DNA of 64,000 bases from an uncultured Acetatifactor sp. (lineage in GTDB: Bacteria; Bacillota; Clostridia; Lachnospirales; Lachnospiraceae): assembly GCA_910584235.1 (NCBI GenBank), contig CAJTZD010000013.1:25247-89246 (forward strand). The letters run 5' to 3'. Positions 26,562-35,469 of this stretch are shown in pieces. Under the pieces are notes generated by a model. It searched no databases and was not told where the DNA came from. It worked only from the letters and a program-made list of their open reading frames with translations. The position numbers and the translations under genes were made by a program. Each line of letters begins with the position of its first letter. Position 1 is the stretch's first letter.

Positions 26562-27950
26562 TTAAAAGACAAACTTATCCGCAAAATAAGCATCCAGCTC
26601 CTGAATCGCCACTCTTTCCTGCTCCATAGAATCCCGGAAGCGCACGGTCACACAGCCGTCTGTCTCGGAATCGAAATCATAGGTAATGCAGAACGGAGTG
26701 CCGATTTCATCCTGACGGCGGTATCTTTTGCCGATGTTCCCTCTGTCGTCATACTCGCAGTTATATTTCCTGGAAAGCTGCGCGTAAATCTTCTCGGCGC
26801 CCTCCCCCAGTTTCTTGGAAAGAGGCAGCACGCCGATCTTCACAGGCGCCAGCGCCGGATGGAAACGAAGCACGGTACGCATATCCCCGCCCTCCAGCTC
26901 CTCCTCGTCATAGGCCGCGCACAGGAATGCCAGCACTACCCTGTCCGCGCCCAGCGAGGGCTCAACCACATAAGGTATGTATTTCTCTTTTTTCTCGTCG
27001 TCAAAATAAGTCAGATCCTGGCCGGAAGTATTGGCATGCTGGGTCAGGTCATAGTCCGTCCTGTCGGCAATCCCCCACAGTTCACCCCAGCCAAAGGGAA
27101 ACAGGAATTCAATATCCGTAGTACCCTTGCTGTAGAAAGAAAGCTCCTCAGGGCTGTGATCCCGCAGGCGCATCTCTTCTTCTTTCATGCCCAGGGAGAT
27201 CAGCCAGTCTCTGCAGAACCCTCTCCAGTACTGGAACCATTCCAGATCCGTCCCCGGCTCGCAGAAAAACTCCAGCTCCATCTGCTCAAATTCTCTGGTG
27301 CGGAACGTGAAGTTGCCCGGCGTGATCTCATTTCGGAAAGACTTACCGATCTGCGCTATGCCGAAAGGAATCTTTTTGCGGGAAGTTCTCTGCACATTTT
27401 TAAAGTTCACAAAAATACCCTGTGCGGTCTCGGGGCGCAGATACACTACGCTCTTGGCATCCTCTGTGACGCCCTGGAATGTCTTGAACATCAGATTGAA
27501 CTGACGGATGTCCGTGAAGCTGTGCTTGCCGCAGCTAGGGCAGGGGATATTCTGCTCCTCCACGAAAGCTTTCATCTGTTCCTGGCTCCAGGAATCCACG
27601 CTCTCCTGCAGTTCAATCCCCTTTTCCGCGCAGAAATCCTCGATAAGCTTATCCGCACGGAAGCGCTCATGGCACTCTCTGCAGTCCATCAAAGGATCCG
27701 AGAAACCGCCCAGATGGCCGCTGGCCACCCAGGTCTGGGGATTCATCAGGATCGCACAGTCCACGCCTACATTATAGGGACTCTCCTGCACGAATTTCTG
27801 CCACCAGGCTCTCTTTACATTGTTCTTCAATTCCACGCCCAGATTGCCGTAATCCCATGTATTGGCAAGGCCGCCGTAGATTTCCGAGCCCGGATAGACA
27901 AAACCTCTTGCCTTTGCCAGCGCTACGATTTTCTCCATTGATTTTTCCAT
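26562..27950 (-). CDS. glyS: Glycyl-tRNA synthetase, single-chain dimeric type
   Basis: Charges tRNA-Gly with glycine. The 462-residue chain is the class II alpha2 form: [18 protein letters not shown] and [20 protein letters not shown] at the front, the zinc-type CRECHERF, then motif 2 [20 protein letters not shown] and motif 3 [17 protein letters not shown]. The C-terminal anticodon-binding domain includes [14 protein letters not shown]. Class II synthetases of this type are typical of Gram-positive bacteria. Spacing to the lipoprotein gene upstream is 41 bases. The ribosome site is modest (AAGG 12 bases before ATG 27950). I saw no T-box leader. Confidence 0.95.
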   Translation of the reverse strand: MEKSMEKIVALAKARGFVYPGSEIYGGLANTWDYGNLGVELKNNVKRAWWQKFVQESPYNVGVDCAILMNPQTWVASGHLGGFSDPLMDCRECHERFRADKLIEDFCAEKGIELQESVDSWSQEQMKAFVEEQNIPCPSCGKHSFTDIRQFNLMFKTFQGVTEDAKSVVYLRPETAQGIFVNFKNVQRTSRKKIPFGIAQIGKSFRNEITPGNFTFRTREFEQMELEFFCEPGTDLEWFQYWRGFCRDWLISLGMKEEEMRLRDHSPEELSFYSKGTTDIEFLFPFGWGELWGIADRTDYDLTQHANTSGQDLTYFDDEKKEKYIPYVVEPSLGADRVVLAFLCAAYDEEELEGGDMRTVLRFHPALAPVKIGVLPLSKKLGEGAEKIYAQLSRKYNCEYDDRGNIGKRYRRQDEIGTPFCITYDFDSETDGCVTVRFRDSMEQERVAIQELDAYFADKFVF

Positions 27951-27991
27951 ATTGAAACCATACCTTTCTGTTTTCTATAAGATCCAACATC

Positions 27992-28600
27992 CTATTGATA
28001 TAATATGCACACGGTTCCTTCCGCAGCCGATGTGTCGATGCTACCGTCCGGATTTACCGTCAGCCCCTCGCTGATATGCGTCACCTTTCCCGGGCAATAG
28101 ATATTTCCTTTCATATCCGTGATCAGCACACTTCCCTCAGCTGTCCTAAGCATATCCTCCGACAATTCTGAGCCGTCCTTTACGCTCTTCACGGCCATTC
28201 CGGCCGTACGTCCTTTCAGCGCGGCATCCGCAGCCCCTCCGAAGAAAAGATTCTCCTCCAGGAAATCCGACGCGCTCTCCCAGCCGTCAAAGCGGTATGC
28301 CACCACCACCTTTCCGCTGCCGTCCTCAAGCGCCTCCACATTTTCCACAGCCACAGCCGCCGACTTTCCCACAGAGCTGTTGAACCGGCCGGCTTCTTCC
28401 GTAGCCATAGCCTGAAGCTCCGAGAGAACATATTCCGCCTTATCGAACAGCCCCACCTGCCATACGGTGACCTCTCCCTCCTTATTTACAGCCACAGAGG
28501 GCTTATCCACCGTATCCGGTACCTTTGCCACCCCGCAGCCTGCAAGGAGCAGGGTACACAGGCAAATCACTGCCATAAGCTTTCCATATTTTCCCATCAT
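27992..28600 (-). CDS. Hypothetical lipoprotein
   Basis: A 202-residue exported protein of unknown function. The lipoprotein signal is clear: MGKYGKLMAVICLCTLLLAGC, with the lipobox LLAGC placing the acylated cysteine near residue 22. The mature part is about 180 residues, acidic and soluble, with KSAAVAVENVEALEDGSGKV and DFLEENLFFGGAADAALKG. I do not recognise a domain with confidence. ATG 28600 has GGAGG ten bases upstream; a GTG two codons earlier is possible. It lies between recO and glyS on the same strand and may be co-transcribed with recO. Confidence 0.75.
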   Translation of the reverse strand: MMGKYGKLMAVICLCTLLLAGCGVAKVPDTVDKPSVAVNKEGEVTVWQVGLFDKAEYVLSELQAMATEEAGRFNSSVGKSAAVAVENVEALEDGSGKVVVAYRFDGWESASDFLEENLFFGGAADAALKGRTAGMAVKSVKDGSELSEDMLRTAEGSVLITDMKGNIYCPGKVTHISEGLTVNPDGSIDTSAAEGTVCILYQ

Positions 28601-28654
28601 CCTCACTCAGCCTCCAAAATTCTGAAGTAATTGTATCAGAAACTTTACGCTTTT

Positions 28655-29329
28655 TCAACACAGAGTTTGCAGAACTTCAAGACTTTTGAAAGAATGTCCT
28701 GCAAAACGCTTCATATACCGCAGCGCCACAGCCTGCAGCTGGAAAAGAACCGTATCCGCCACATTGAAAGTATAGAGCTTCTCAACCGGGCTGGATGTTA
28801 TGTACCTAAGCGCGTAGAGTGTGGAATCCTCCGGCTCTGCCCCGAGGATCTCCAAAAGGCTTTCTCTCGTAAATTCCCCTGGGAACTCTCCGTTGACAGC
28901 CATGGTCCTGCACTCAAAAACGCTGCGCACCAGCGGATTGGGCAGGGACGCTGCGCTTAAGGCCCGAAGCGACTGGTAGAGCAATTTCATCATCTCCCTC
29001 TCGTCATTCCCCTCCCTGGTACAGAAATCCGCCACCTCGGCAAAATACATTCCATAGCAGGCTCCCATGTAGTCATTTCGCAGTTCTTCGAAATAATTTC
29101 TCACGTCCGCCTCCGCCAGCGTATAGACGCTCCTGCCCTGGTAAAGCTTAAAATTGCCAAAGGAAAAAGGGGCGGTGGCTGCCGCCAGACGGCTGCCAGG
29201 CTTCCTGGCTCCTCTGGCAAAGGCCGCCACTTTCCCTTTCTCCTTAGTCAAAAGGCTGATACGCCTGTCGTATTCCCCCGCCGGGCTCTGCCTGAGTATG
29301 ATTCCCGTCACCATTATATATTCCTGCAT
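28655..29329 (-). CDS. recO: DNA repair protein RecO
   Basis: Helps load RecA onto single-stranded DNA with RecF/RecR during recombinational repair. The 224-residue protein has the N-terminal OB fold (VTGIILRQSPAGEYDRRISL, LTKEKGKVAAFARGARKPGS) and the helical C-terminal domain ending RYMKRFAGHSFKSLEVLQ. The four-cysteine zinc site present in many RecO proteins is missing here; only scattered cysteines remain. Its start overlaps the 3' end of the YqzL-like gene by 86 bases, suggesting coupled translation in an era-yqzL-recO operon. Confidence 0.9.
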   Translation of the reverse strand: MQEYIMVTGIILRQSPAGEYDRRISLLTKEKGKVAAFARGARKPGSRLAAATAPFSFGNFKLYQGRSVYTLAEADVRNYFEELRNDYMGACYGMYFAEVADFCTREGNDEREMMKLLYQSLRALSAASLPNPLVRSVFECRTMAVNGEFPGEFTRESLLEILGAEPEDSTLYALRYITSSPVEKLYTFNVADTVLFQLQAVALRYMKRFAGHSFKSLEVLQTLC

Positions 29330-29432
29330 GATCGCCCTTTTTGGTCTGCTCCTGTTTTACATTAGACACAAAAGTCAGATAATCCTCCACGCTTCCGCTG
29401 CTTACGAACTGCTTCCAGTATCTTTCTTCCAT
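29244..29432 (-). CDS. YqzL-like small protein between era and recO
   Basis: A 62-residue protein starting MEERYWKQFVSSGSVEDYLT, close in pattern to the W-x-x-F-x-x-x-G-x-(V/I)-x-x-Y-L core of YqzL, the small protein found between era and recO in Bacillus relatives. The ATG at 29432 has a textbook AGGAGG eight bases upstream, which decides the start; a longer frame with TTG at 29531 overlaps the era stop but lacks such a site. The last third overlaps recO in another frame. Function unknown. Confidence 0.65.
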   Translation of the reverse strand: MEERYWKQFVSSGSVEDYLTFVSNVKQEQTKKGDHAGIYNGDGNHTQAEPGGGIRQAYQPFD

Positions 29433-29527
29433 TTCTGCATCCTCCTGCGTACCAGAATAAATATCTTCCGTACTTTTAGGGTCTGCATTTTCGTCTTTTA
29501 TATTCGCTGTTTTACTGGCAGGTCCTG

Positions 29528-30442
29528 TCAATCCCCATCCGTGATGTCTTTCTGATCATAGCCGAAATTACGCAGAAGATAATCGCTGTCGCGCCAGTCC
29601 TTGCGGACTTTTACAAAGATCTTCAGGTTCACCTGCATCTCCAGCATCTCCTCAATGTCTTTCCTGGCGGCGCTGCCGATTTTCTTCAGCATCTGGCCGC
29701 CTTTTCCGATGACGATTCCCTTGTGGGAATCTTTCTCGCAGATAATGGCAGCCTGAATCTGGCAGATTTTTCCCTCTTCTTTCATGGATTCCACTTCCAC
29801 CGCAATGCCGTGGGGAACCTCGTCCTCCAGCAGGCGCAGGGCTTTCTCCCGGATCAGCTCCGCCACAATCTCCCGCATAGGCTGGTCGGTGATGGTATCC
29901 TCGTCAAAAAAGGCCGGGCCCTCGGGCAGATATTTAAAAATGCATTTGAGCAGCTCGTCCGTATTATCCCCTTTGAGGGCGGACAGGGGCACGATTTCCG
30001 CGCAGTCCAGAGCCTTGCGGTAGGTATCGATAAAGAAGAGGACCTCGTCTTTTTTTACCGTATCCGTCTTATTGATCACCAGGATTACCGGCGTTTTTAC
30101 CTTTTGCAGCTCTTCAATAATGTGGCGTTCGCCGGCTCCGATGAAGCTGGAGGGCTCTACCAGCCAGCAGATTACGTCCACCTGATCCAAAGTAGTCTCT
30201 GCTGCGCTGACCATGTAGTCTCCCAGCTTATTTTGGGACTTATGGATACCCGGCGTGTCCACGAATACGATCTGTCCCTCATCCGTGGTCAGCACGGTCC
30301 GGATCCGGTTTCTGGTGGTCTGGGGCTTATTGGATGTAATCGCTATTTTCTGTCCGATTAAGTGATTCATCAGCGTGGATTTTCCCACGTTCGGCCTGCC
30401 AATCAAAGTGACGAAGCCTGATTTGTACGGTTTATTCTCCAT
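29528..30442 (-). CDS. era: GTPase Era
   Basis: Binds GTP and 16S rRNA to help mature the 30S ribosomal subunit. The 304-residue protein has G1 GRPNVGKST (residues 15-23), G2 TTRNRIRTV, G3 VDTPGIH, G4 VINKTDT and G5 SALKG, and a C-terminal KH domain with GIVIGKGGQMLKKIG. The ATG at 30442 with GAGGT five bases upstream is the true start. The open frame continues to 30667 only because the four palindromic repeats in the leader contain no stop; that part is not family sequence. It leads the era-yqzL-recO group. Confidence 0.95.
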   Translation of the reverse strand: MENKPYKSGFVTLIGRPNVGKSTLMNHLIGQKIAITSNKPQTTRNRIRTVLTTDEGQIVFVDTPGIHKSQNKLGDYMVSAAETTLDQVDVICWLVEPSSFIGAGERHIIEELQKVKTPVILVINKTDTVKKDEVLFFIDTYRKALDCAEIVPLSALKGDNTDELLKCIFKYLPEGPAFFDEDTITDQPMREIVAELIREKALRLLEDEVPHGIAVEVESMKEEGKICQIQAAIICEKDSHKGIVIGKGGQMLKKIGSAARKDIEEMLEMQVNLKIFVKVRKDWRDSDYLLRNFGYDQKDITDGD

Positions 30443-30494
30443 TTCTACCTCATCTGTCTGTGGATATTCTGTCTTAGCTGCTGCTTCTATTATG

Positions 30495-30634
30495 TTGTAC
30501 AAAAGAATCCAAGGGAAGATTCTTTTGTCTTGTACAATAGAATCCAAGGGAGGATTCTTTTGTCTTGTACAATAGAATCCAAAACAGGATTCTATTGTCT
30601 TGTACAATAGAATCCAAAACAGGATTCTATTGTC
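30495..30634. repeat. Four tandem 35-bp palindromic units in the era leader
   Basis: Units start at 30495, 30530, 30565 and 30600 without spacers. Units 3 and 4 are identical and hold the perfect stem ACAATAGAATCC/GGATTCTATTGT with a 6-base loop. Unit 2 has one mismatch. Unit 1 has a changed but still paired position and loses the innermost pair. Neighbouring arms of adjacent units are also complementary across the 5-base linker. Confidence 0.95.
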
Positions 30635-30638
30635 TAGT

Positions 30639-30667
30639 ATTATACAAAACCTTTTGGGAAAAATCAA
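30639..30667 (-). promoter_or_regulatory. Promoter of the era operon, next to the hairpin array
   Basis: On minus, TTGATT (30667-30662), a 17-base spacer and a perfect TATAAT (30644-30639). Transcription should begin near 30632, at the first base pairs of the array, so all four hairpins lie in the 5' untranslated region. Confidence 0.75.
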
Positions 30668-30687
30668 TTGTAAGCGCCATCATTTTT

Positions 30688-31794
30688 TTACTTCCCCTGA
30701 CTTTCCTTTGCCACATCCGGACATACCGACTGTACCGGCCTGTTTCCGGCTTCCCATTCCTGGGTCCGCAGTGCCTGCATCCTGTCCCGGGCTTCCTTTT
30801 CCCTGGCCGCTTTCTTCCGAAGCCGCCTCTTTCTGGCTTTCATCCATACAAATACCATCGCGGCGATGACTGCCGCCCAGATTACCAGATAGGGAATATT
30901 TGTTAAAAACCAGATGGCAAACTCCATGGCGCCGTCTCCGATCTCCCGCAGGCTCTTCATAAAGCCGTCAGCAATCCTCCTGGCGGGACCCGGCTGTTCC
31001 TCCCGAACCTCCGTCAGCTCTTTAACTTCGGATATGTTGATATCCACAGTACTGTAGTCTATCAGATTGTCCATGGTCCGCAGTTGGGATTCCATGCTCT
31101 CCAGCTGGTATCTTACCTCGGAAAGCCGCTGCTCTATGGTGATAATCTCCTCAATGGTCTCCGCTTTTTCCAGGAATTTCAGCAGCCTGTCCTGCTCCGT
31201 GCGCAGGGTATTCCTGCGGCTCTCCATGTCCACATAGGACAGCGTCACATCCTCCACATTTTCCCAACGTCTGACCACATTACCCACGTCAGATACCGTC
31301 TCCAGAAATGCGCTTAACTTTTCGTTGGGAATACGTATGGTCAGATTGGCATAGCGGGAGGAAGCATATCCGGAATAGCTGCTGCCGTTGTAGGTCTCCA
31401 TGTTCTCTATATAGCCGCCCAGTTCCTTTACGCGGGTCTCAAGGGCGGACATCATCTGGTCGAATTCCTTTGTCTCCACCTCCAGCCCCACAGTCTGAAT
31501 GAGCTTACGGCCTGCGGGGACGCCTGTACTCTCCTGCGCCGCTTCCTCCGGGGCATGCTCCTCGCTCTTATACTCCGCAGAGCCGTATTCCAGCCCGGAA
31601 TTCGTCCCGTAACTGTCCCCGCCGACGGCGCTGCCCGAACCGGCCGTATTCGTAGTCATGGACTGGCTCTTATTCGCCGCCCCGCAGCCCGTGTACGCCA
31701 AAGCTGTCAAAATGCATAAAATCGCTGCCGCCCACTGCCTGGCAGTCCTCCTTTTTCCACTCCTGTTTACGCTTTCCCTGCTCTCTCTTTTCAT
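30688..31794 (-). CDS. DUF4349 membrane-anchored lipoprotein
   Basis: A 368-residue surface protein. An Arg/Lys-rich start is followed by a hydrophobic stretch and lipobox (LCILTALAYTGC), then a Gly/Ser/Glu-rich linker. The DUF4349 domain has KLIQTVGLEVETKEFDQMM, VKELGGYIENMETYNG, LTIRIPNEKLSAFLETV and a long coiled coil (DMESRRNTLRTEQDRLLKFL through RYQLESMESQLRTMDNLI). A C-terminal membrane helix (LVIWAAVIAAMVFVWM) ends in a basic tail. Function is unknown for the family. It lies just upstream of the era promoter, in the same direction. Confidence 0.8.
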   Translation of the reverse strand: MKRESRESVNRSGKRRTARQWAAAILCILTALAYTGCGAANKSQSMTTNTAGSGSAVGGDSYGTNSGLEYGSAEYKSEEHAPEEAAQESTGVPAGRKLIQTVGLEVETKEFDQMMSALETRVKELGGYIENMETYNGSSYSGYASSRYANLTIRIPNEKLSAFLETVSDVGNVVRRWENVEDVTLSYVDMESRRNTLRTEQDRLLKFLEKAETIEEIITIEQRLSEVRYQLESMESQLRTMDNLIDYSTVDINISEVKELTEVREEQPGPARRIADGFMKSLREIGDGAMEFAIWFLTNIPYLVIWAAVIAAMVFVWMKARKRRLRKKAAREKEARDRMQALRTQEWEAGNRPVQSVCPDVAKESQGK

Positions 31795-31918
31795 ATACCC
31801 CTCCTGATTACACTGCGGGAATCTGCCGGGTTCATCCCGCTCTCACGCCTATTCTACGTCTGCCGGAGCCCGCCCTGCAGGCCGCTTTCCAGGACACTGT
31901 CTGTCGAAAAAGTAGAAA

Positions 31919-31953
31919 ACCGGGGCGCTCTGCCCTGCCAGAAACGCCCCGGT
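31919..31953 (-). terminator. Terminator after the M16 peptidase gene
   Basis: ACCGGGGCG and CGCCCCGGT form a perfect 9-bp stem (arms 31919-31927 and 31945-31953). On minus it is followed by TTTTCTACTTTTT (31920-31908). It lies 25 bases past the stop. Confidence 0.8.
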
Positions 31954-31978
31954 CTCTTATAGAAATAGACGCAAATTT

Positions 31979-34894
31979 TTATGAAAGGTTCTCCAAGTTC
32001 ATGAATTGATCCGCTTCTGCCTTAATCTTCTGCTCACTGCCTACCACGCAGAGGAAATCATCTTCCATGAAAGCCCTGATATATGCCGCCAGACCACGGA
32101 TATCCTCCGCCGTCACATCAATGACCTCATCCCGCTCTCTCTGGATCATGTCCAAAGTAATTCCTCTCATATAGGCATCTCTGGAACGGCGGCCCTTTGC
32201 TGAAGCGGTCAGAGGCATATCCAGATTGCTGAACGTACCGATGATATACTGGGTCAGGGTCCTCTCGTCCGCGTCATACGCTCCGATAAAGTCCGCCGCC
32301 CCCCGGTACACGTCAATAGTCTGGCCCAGGTTCGGGTCACGATAGGAAACGAAGAAGCATTCCCCTGTCCGGCCGAAGCCGCACATGCACCCATAGGCAC
32401 CGCCTTTGACCCGGATATTGGTCCACAGATACTCATAGCCCATCATCACCTGCAGGACTCTCAGCGTGCCCCTGTAGGGCAGGCCTTTTCTCAGGAAATT
32501 CCCGGCACGGCATACGTACTGTACCTGTCCGGCTGTCATAAAGCCTTCGTTCTTTCTGGATACTTCCGGCGCAAAGCTGCCTTTCTCCACTTCGCAGGTA
32601 TACAGCTTTTCTTTTAAGGATGCCACAGCGGGCTCCAGCCTTTCAAAGGCTTTCCTGTCTCCTGTAAAGTCCACCATCAGATTCTCCGGGCGGAAGATCA
32701 TCTTGCACAGTTCCTCCAGCCGCTTTGTCAGAAGCGCCTGATTCGCCTCAAACTCTTTCTCCAGCCCGGATGTGAGCCTGTACTGTTTCACGCCCGCCAG
32801 TGTATCCTCCAGGGCAAATTTGGGTTCGCCATAAGACAGCGCCCTGGTCATAGCCACGCTGTTTCCGGCTCCCAGCACATACTCCCGATATCTGGAATTA
32901 TTCTCCGCCAGGATTTCCTTAAGCCGCTTTCCGTCCGCAAAATTGCTGGACAGCATCAGCTCCTCCATCAGCTCCAGCGCCTTGGGCAGATTCTCGTAAA
33001 GGGCTTTTGTATACACTTCCATGGTCATGATACACTGGTCGGGATCGGATGCGTTTCCGTAGGTATTGTAGGTGACGCCGATCTCCCCAGTGGCCAGATT
33101 GATCTCATTGCTCAGCTCCGCATAGGAATAATGGGCCGTATCCACATGGCAGAACACATTCTGCAGGATACCGATATAAGGAAAATACTCCGCCGGAATA
33201 TCCTTGATCCGAAACATCAGCCGCAGATATCCGATACCGTTGGTAAATATCTCATGATACAGCCCGGGGCTGCCGGCCAGGTTTTTTTCCTCATTTACCA
33301 AAGGCGCCGCCTCCCGCTTCATATCCTCTCTCTTAAGCAGCGGGATTTTGGCCAGGTTCTCCGGGGTATCCGCATCCTCACGGAACGCGGTCAGGGATTC
33401 CATCATGCTGTGAATGCCGCTTATCTCCGTTTCGGACATTGCTTTCTTCACGGCTGCAAGCTCGTTCGCCAGCTTCTTTTCCTGCTCTGCGGCAAGCCCC
33501 TCTTTAGGCTGCAGAATCACCATGGCGGCATGGGAGTTTTCCAGCAGGTATTCTTTTACCAGCCCCTCGAAATACCTCTCCTCCACCTTTTCCCGAAGCT
33601 TTCTGTAGGTCTCGTTGGCCTCGATATGGATGAAAGGGCTATTGTCGTCATATACCCAGCTTCCCAGCGCCTGCAGGCCGTACATAAGCCCCTTGGGATA
33701 CCCGCCGAAATCCGCCTCTCTGTACCGGAACTCGAAATGGTTGATGGCGGCCAACAGGGCCTTTTTGTCAAAGCCTTTCTCCGCGATTTCCGCAAGGGTC
33801 TCCCGGATGGTCGCCTTGAACTCCTCTTCCCTGGAGAGGGAAGTCCCCTTTGCCACCACGCTGAAATAAGGCTGCTTTAAGTCATTGTCATAGATGCTGA
33901 ACACATCCTTGCCGATGCCTTTGTCAATGAGTGCTTTCTTTAAAGGAGCTCCCGGTACGGTGCACAGGACAAAATCCAGAACCTGGAACGCCACATAAAG
34001 CTCCTTGTCCAGATTATTGCCCACGGACTGGCACCATGCCAGATAGGTGTTTTCATCCGCATTCTCCCCCTCGCTGACAGGGAATTCCCTGACCCTGCGG
34101 GCAGGTTTGGCAAAGGGAGCCTCCGCCCTCACCTCGGAGTCCACTTTCAGCGCATCAAAAGAGGACAGATAATGCTCGTCGATAAACTGCAGCTTCTCGG
34201 CCATGTCCATATTGCCGTACAGATAGATATAGCTGTTGGAGGGATGATAATAGGTCCTGTGGAAATCCAGGAACTGCTCATAGGTCAGCTCCGGAATGTA
34301 CTGCGGATCGCCGCCGGACTCCCAGCCGTAAGTAGTATGGGGATACAGGGCTGTGCTGATCTCCCGGTACAACACGCTGTCCGGGGAGGAAAAGGCCCCT
34401 TTCATCTCGTTATAGACTACGCCGTTGTAAGTAAGGTTTCCCTCTCCGTCCAGCTCATAATGCCAGCCCTCCTGGCGGAAGATGGCTTCTTTCTCATAGA
34501 TATTGGGATAGAACACCGCATCCAGATACACATGCATCAGGTTCTGGAAGTCCTTGTCATTGCAGCTGGCCACAGGATACACAGTGCGGTCCGGATATGT
34601 CATGGCATTCAGGAAAGTGTTCAAAGAGCCCTTTACCAGCTCGATGAACGGATCCTTGATGGGGAATTCCCTGGAACCGCAGAGCACGGAATGCTCCAGG
34701 ATATGAGCCACGCCGGTGGAATCCTTGGGCGTGGTGCGGAATCCGATGTAAAACACCTTGTTGTCGTCGTCATTGGAGATCAGGGCCAGCCTGGCGCCGG
34801 TCTTCTTGTGCCGGCACAGATAGGTAACACTGTCAATGTCCGCTATCTCCCTTTTCTCAATGACTTCATAGCTCGTTAAATCTTCTACCCTCAT
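31979..34894 (-). CDS. M16C insulinase-family zinc peptidase (PreP-like)
   Basis: A 971-residue peptidase in the size and layout of presequence-protease/falcilysin enzymes: two homologous halves closing around short unfolded peptides. The inverted zinc motif HILEH is at residues 64-68, with the usual surroundings FRTTPKDSTGVA and SVLCGSREFPIKDPF, followed by KGSLNTFLNAMTYPDRTVYP. The second half begins near residue 520 (GLYHEIFTNGIGYLRLMF) and keeps RVKGGAYGCMCGF. No signal peptide, so it probably degrades peptides in the cytoplasm. AGGAG lies seven bases before the start; a terminator follows. Confidence 0.9.
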   Translation of the reverse strand: MRVEDLTSYEVIEKREIADIDSVTYLCRHKKTGARLALISNDDDNKVFYIGFRTTPKDSTGVAHILEHSVLCGSREFPIKDPFIELVKGSLNTFLNAMTYPDRTVYPVASCNDKDFQNLMHVYLDAVFYPNIYEKEAIFRQEGWHYELDGEGNLTYNGVVYNEMKGAFSSPDSVLYREISTALYPHTTYGWESGGDPQYIPELTYEQFLDFHRTYYHPSNSYIYLYGNMDMAEKLQFIDEHYLSSFDALKVDSEVRAEAPFAKPARRVREFPVSEGENADENTYLAWCQSVGNNLDKELYVAFQVLDFVLCTVPGAPLKKALIDKGIGKDVFSIYDNDLKQPYFSVVAKGTSLSREEEFKATIRETLAEIAEKGFDKKALLAAINHFEFRYREADFGGYPKGLMYGLQALGSWVYDDNSPFIHIEANETYRKLREKVEERYFEGLVKEYLLENSHAAMVILQPKEGLAAEQEKKLANELAAVKKAMSETEISGIHSMMESLTAFREDADTPENLAKIPLLKREDMKREAAPLVNEEKNLAGSPGLYHEIFTNGIGYLRLMFRIKDIPAEYFPYIGILQNVFCHVDTAHYSYAELSNEINLATGEIGVTYNTYGNASDPDQCIMTMEVYTKALYENLPKALELMEELMLSSNFADGKRLKEILAENNSRYREYVLGAGNSVAMTRALSYGEPKFALEDTLAGVKQYRLTSGLEKEFEANQALLTKRLEELCKMIFRPENLMVDFTGDRKAFERLEPAVASLKEKLYTCEVEKGSFAPEVSRKNEGFMTAGQVQYVCRAGNFLRKGLPYRGTLRVLQVMMGYEYLWTNIRVKGGAYGCMCGFGRTGECFFVSYRDPNLGQTIDVYRGAADFIGAYDADERTLTQYIIGTFSNLDMPLTASAKGRRSRDAYMRGITLDMIQRERDEVIDVTAEDIRGLAAYIRAFMEDDFLCVVGSEQKIKAEADQFMNLENLS

Positions 34895-34988
34895 AATTTC
34901 GCTCCTTTTCTTTTCTATAGCTATTGGGATAATATTGTTATTGTAACCGTATTGCCATTGTTATGACATCTTTGTCGTGACGGCAATC

Positions 34989-35408
34989 CTATAATGACAG
35001 CAGCGCAAGTTTACTGACACTCAGCTCCTGTATCACATAACCCTGCTGCTCTTTGGCCCCAGGCGGCACCTTTGCCAGTTCCTCCACGGAAAGCTGCCTG
35101 GTTACATACTGCTTTTTCGCGGCGCCAAACAGCGGCTTTTTCTCCTCTATCACATTCACCTTGACTCTCGCTTTCATTTGCTTATAGATTTTCACCAGAA
35201 AGCTCTCAGGCGCAAGGTAATACAGATGGGTCTCCAGGGTATCCTCCAAATCCGCCTCGGGCAGAATGTAACGCTCCATGATCATGCGGAACTTGAAAGT
35301 AATCTCATCCTCGTCCAGAAGCTCCCGGAATGTGTACTTTGCGCCCACATAAAGGCGGGAAGTGTCCTGCATGCTGTATTTATAGTCTTCGTAAGTCTTT
35401 TTTTCCAT
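34989..35408 (-). CDS. Hypothetical protein
   Basis: I do not recognise this 139-residue protein. It is soluble, charged and without signal or membrane segments: KKTYEDYKYSMQDTSRLYVG at the start, a middle helix-rich part with FRMIMERYILPEADLEDTLE, and a C-terminal half with KQYVTRQLSVEELAKVPPG. The ATG at 35408 gives this N-terminus; a TTG at 35423 is closer to an AAAGGA and would add five residues. It lies between the sigma-like gene and the M16 peptidase on the same strand, 61 bases after the former, and may be in one operon with it. Confidence 0.6.
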   Translation of the reverse strand: MEKKTYEDYKYSMQDTSRLYVGAKYTFRELLDEDEITFKFRMIMERYILPEADLEDTLETHLYYLAPESFLVKIYKQMKARVKVNVIEEKKPLFGAAKKQYVTRQLSVEELAKVPPGAKEQQGYVIQELSVSKLALLSL

Positions 35409-35469
35409 CGAACCGGTTTCCAATCCTTTCTCCCCACTCCGTCCGCTCCCATGTCCTTTCCAGACGGCT

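Noticed and set aside
26262..27941. Long plus-strand open frame of 559 codons
   Set aside because: It is the antisense of glyS and the 24-bp repeats, with no family sequence or ribosome site; glyS on minus has all class II motifs.
27951..27991. T-box leader for glyS
   Set aside because: Only 41 bases separate glyS from the upstream gene, with no specifier stem or terminator.
30495..30634. CRISPR-like array
   Set aside because: The units are contiguous, each is itself a palindrome, and there are no unique spacers and no cas genes in the window.
30443..30667. N-terminal extension of Era through the repeats
   Set aside because: The frame is open only because the repeats lack stops. Era homologues begin at the G1 region, and GAGGT stands before ATG 30442.
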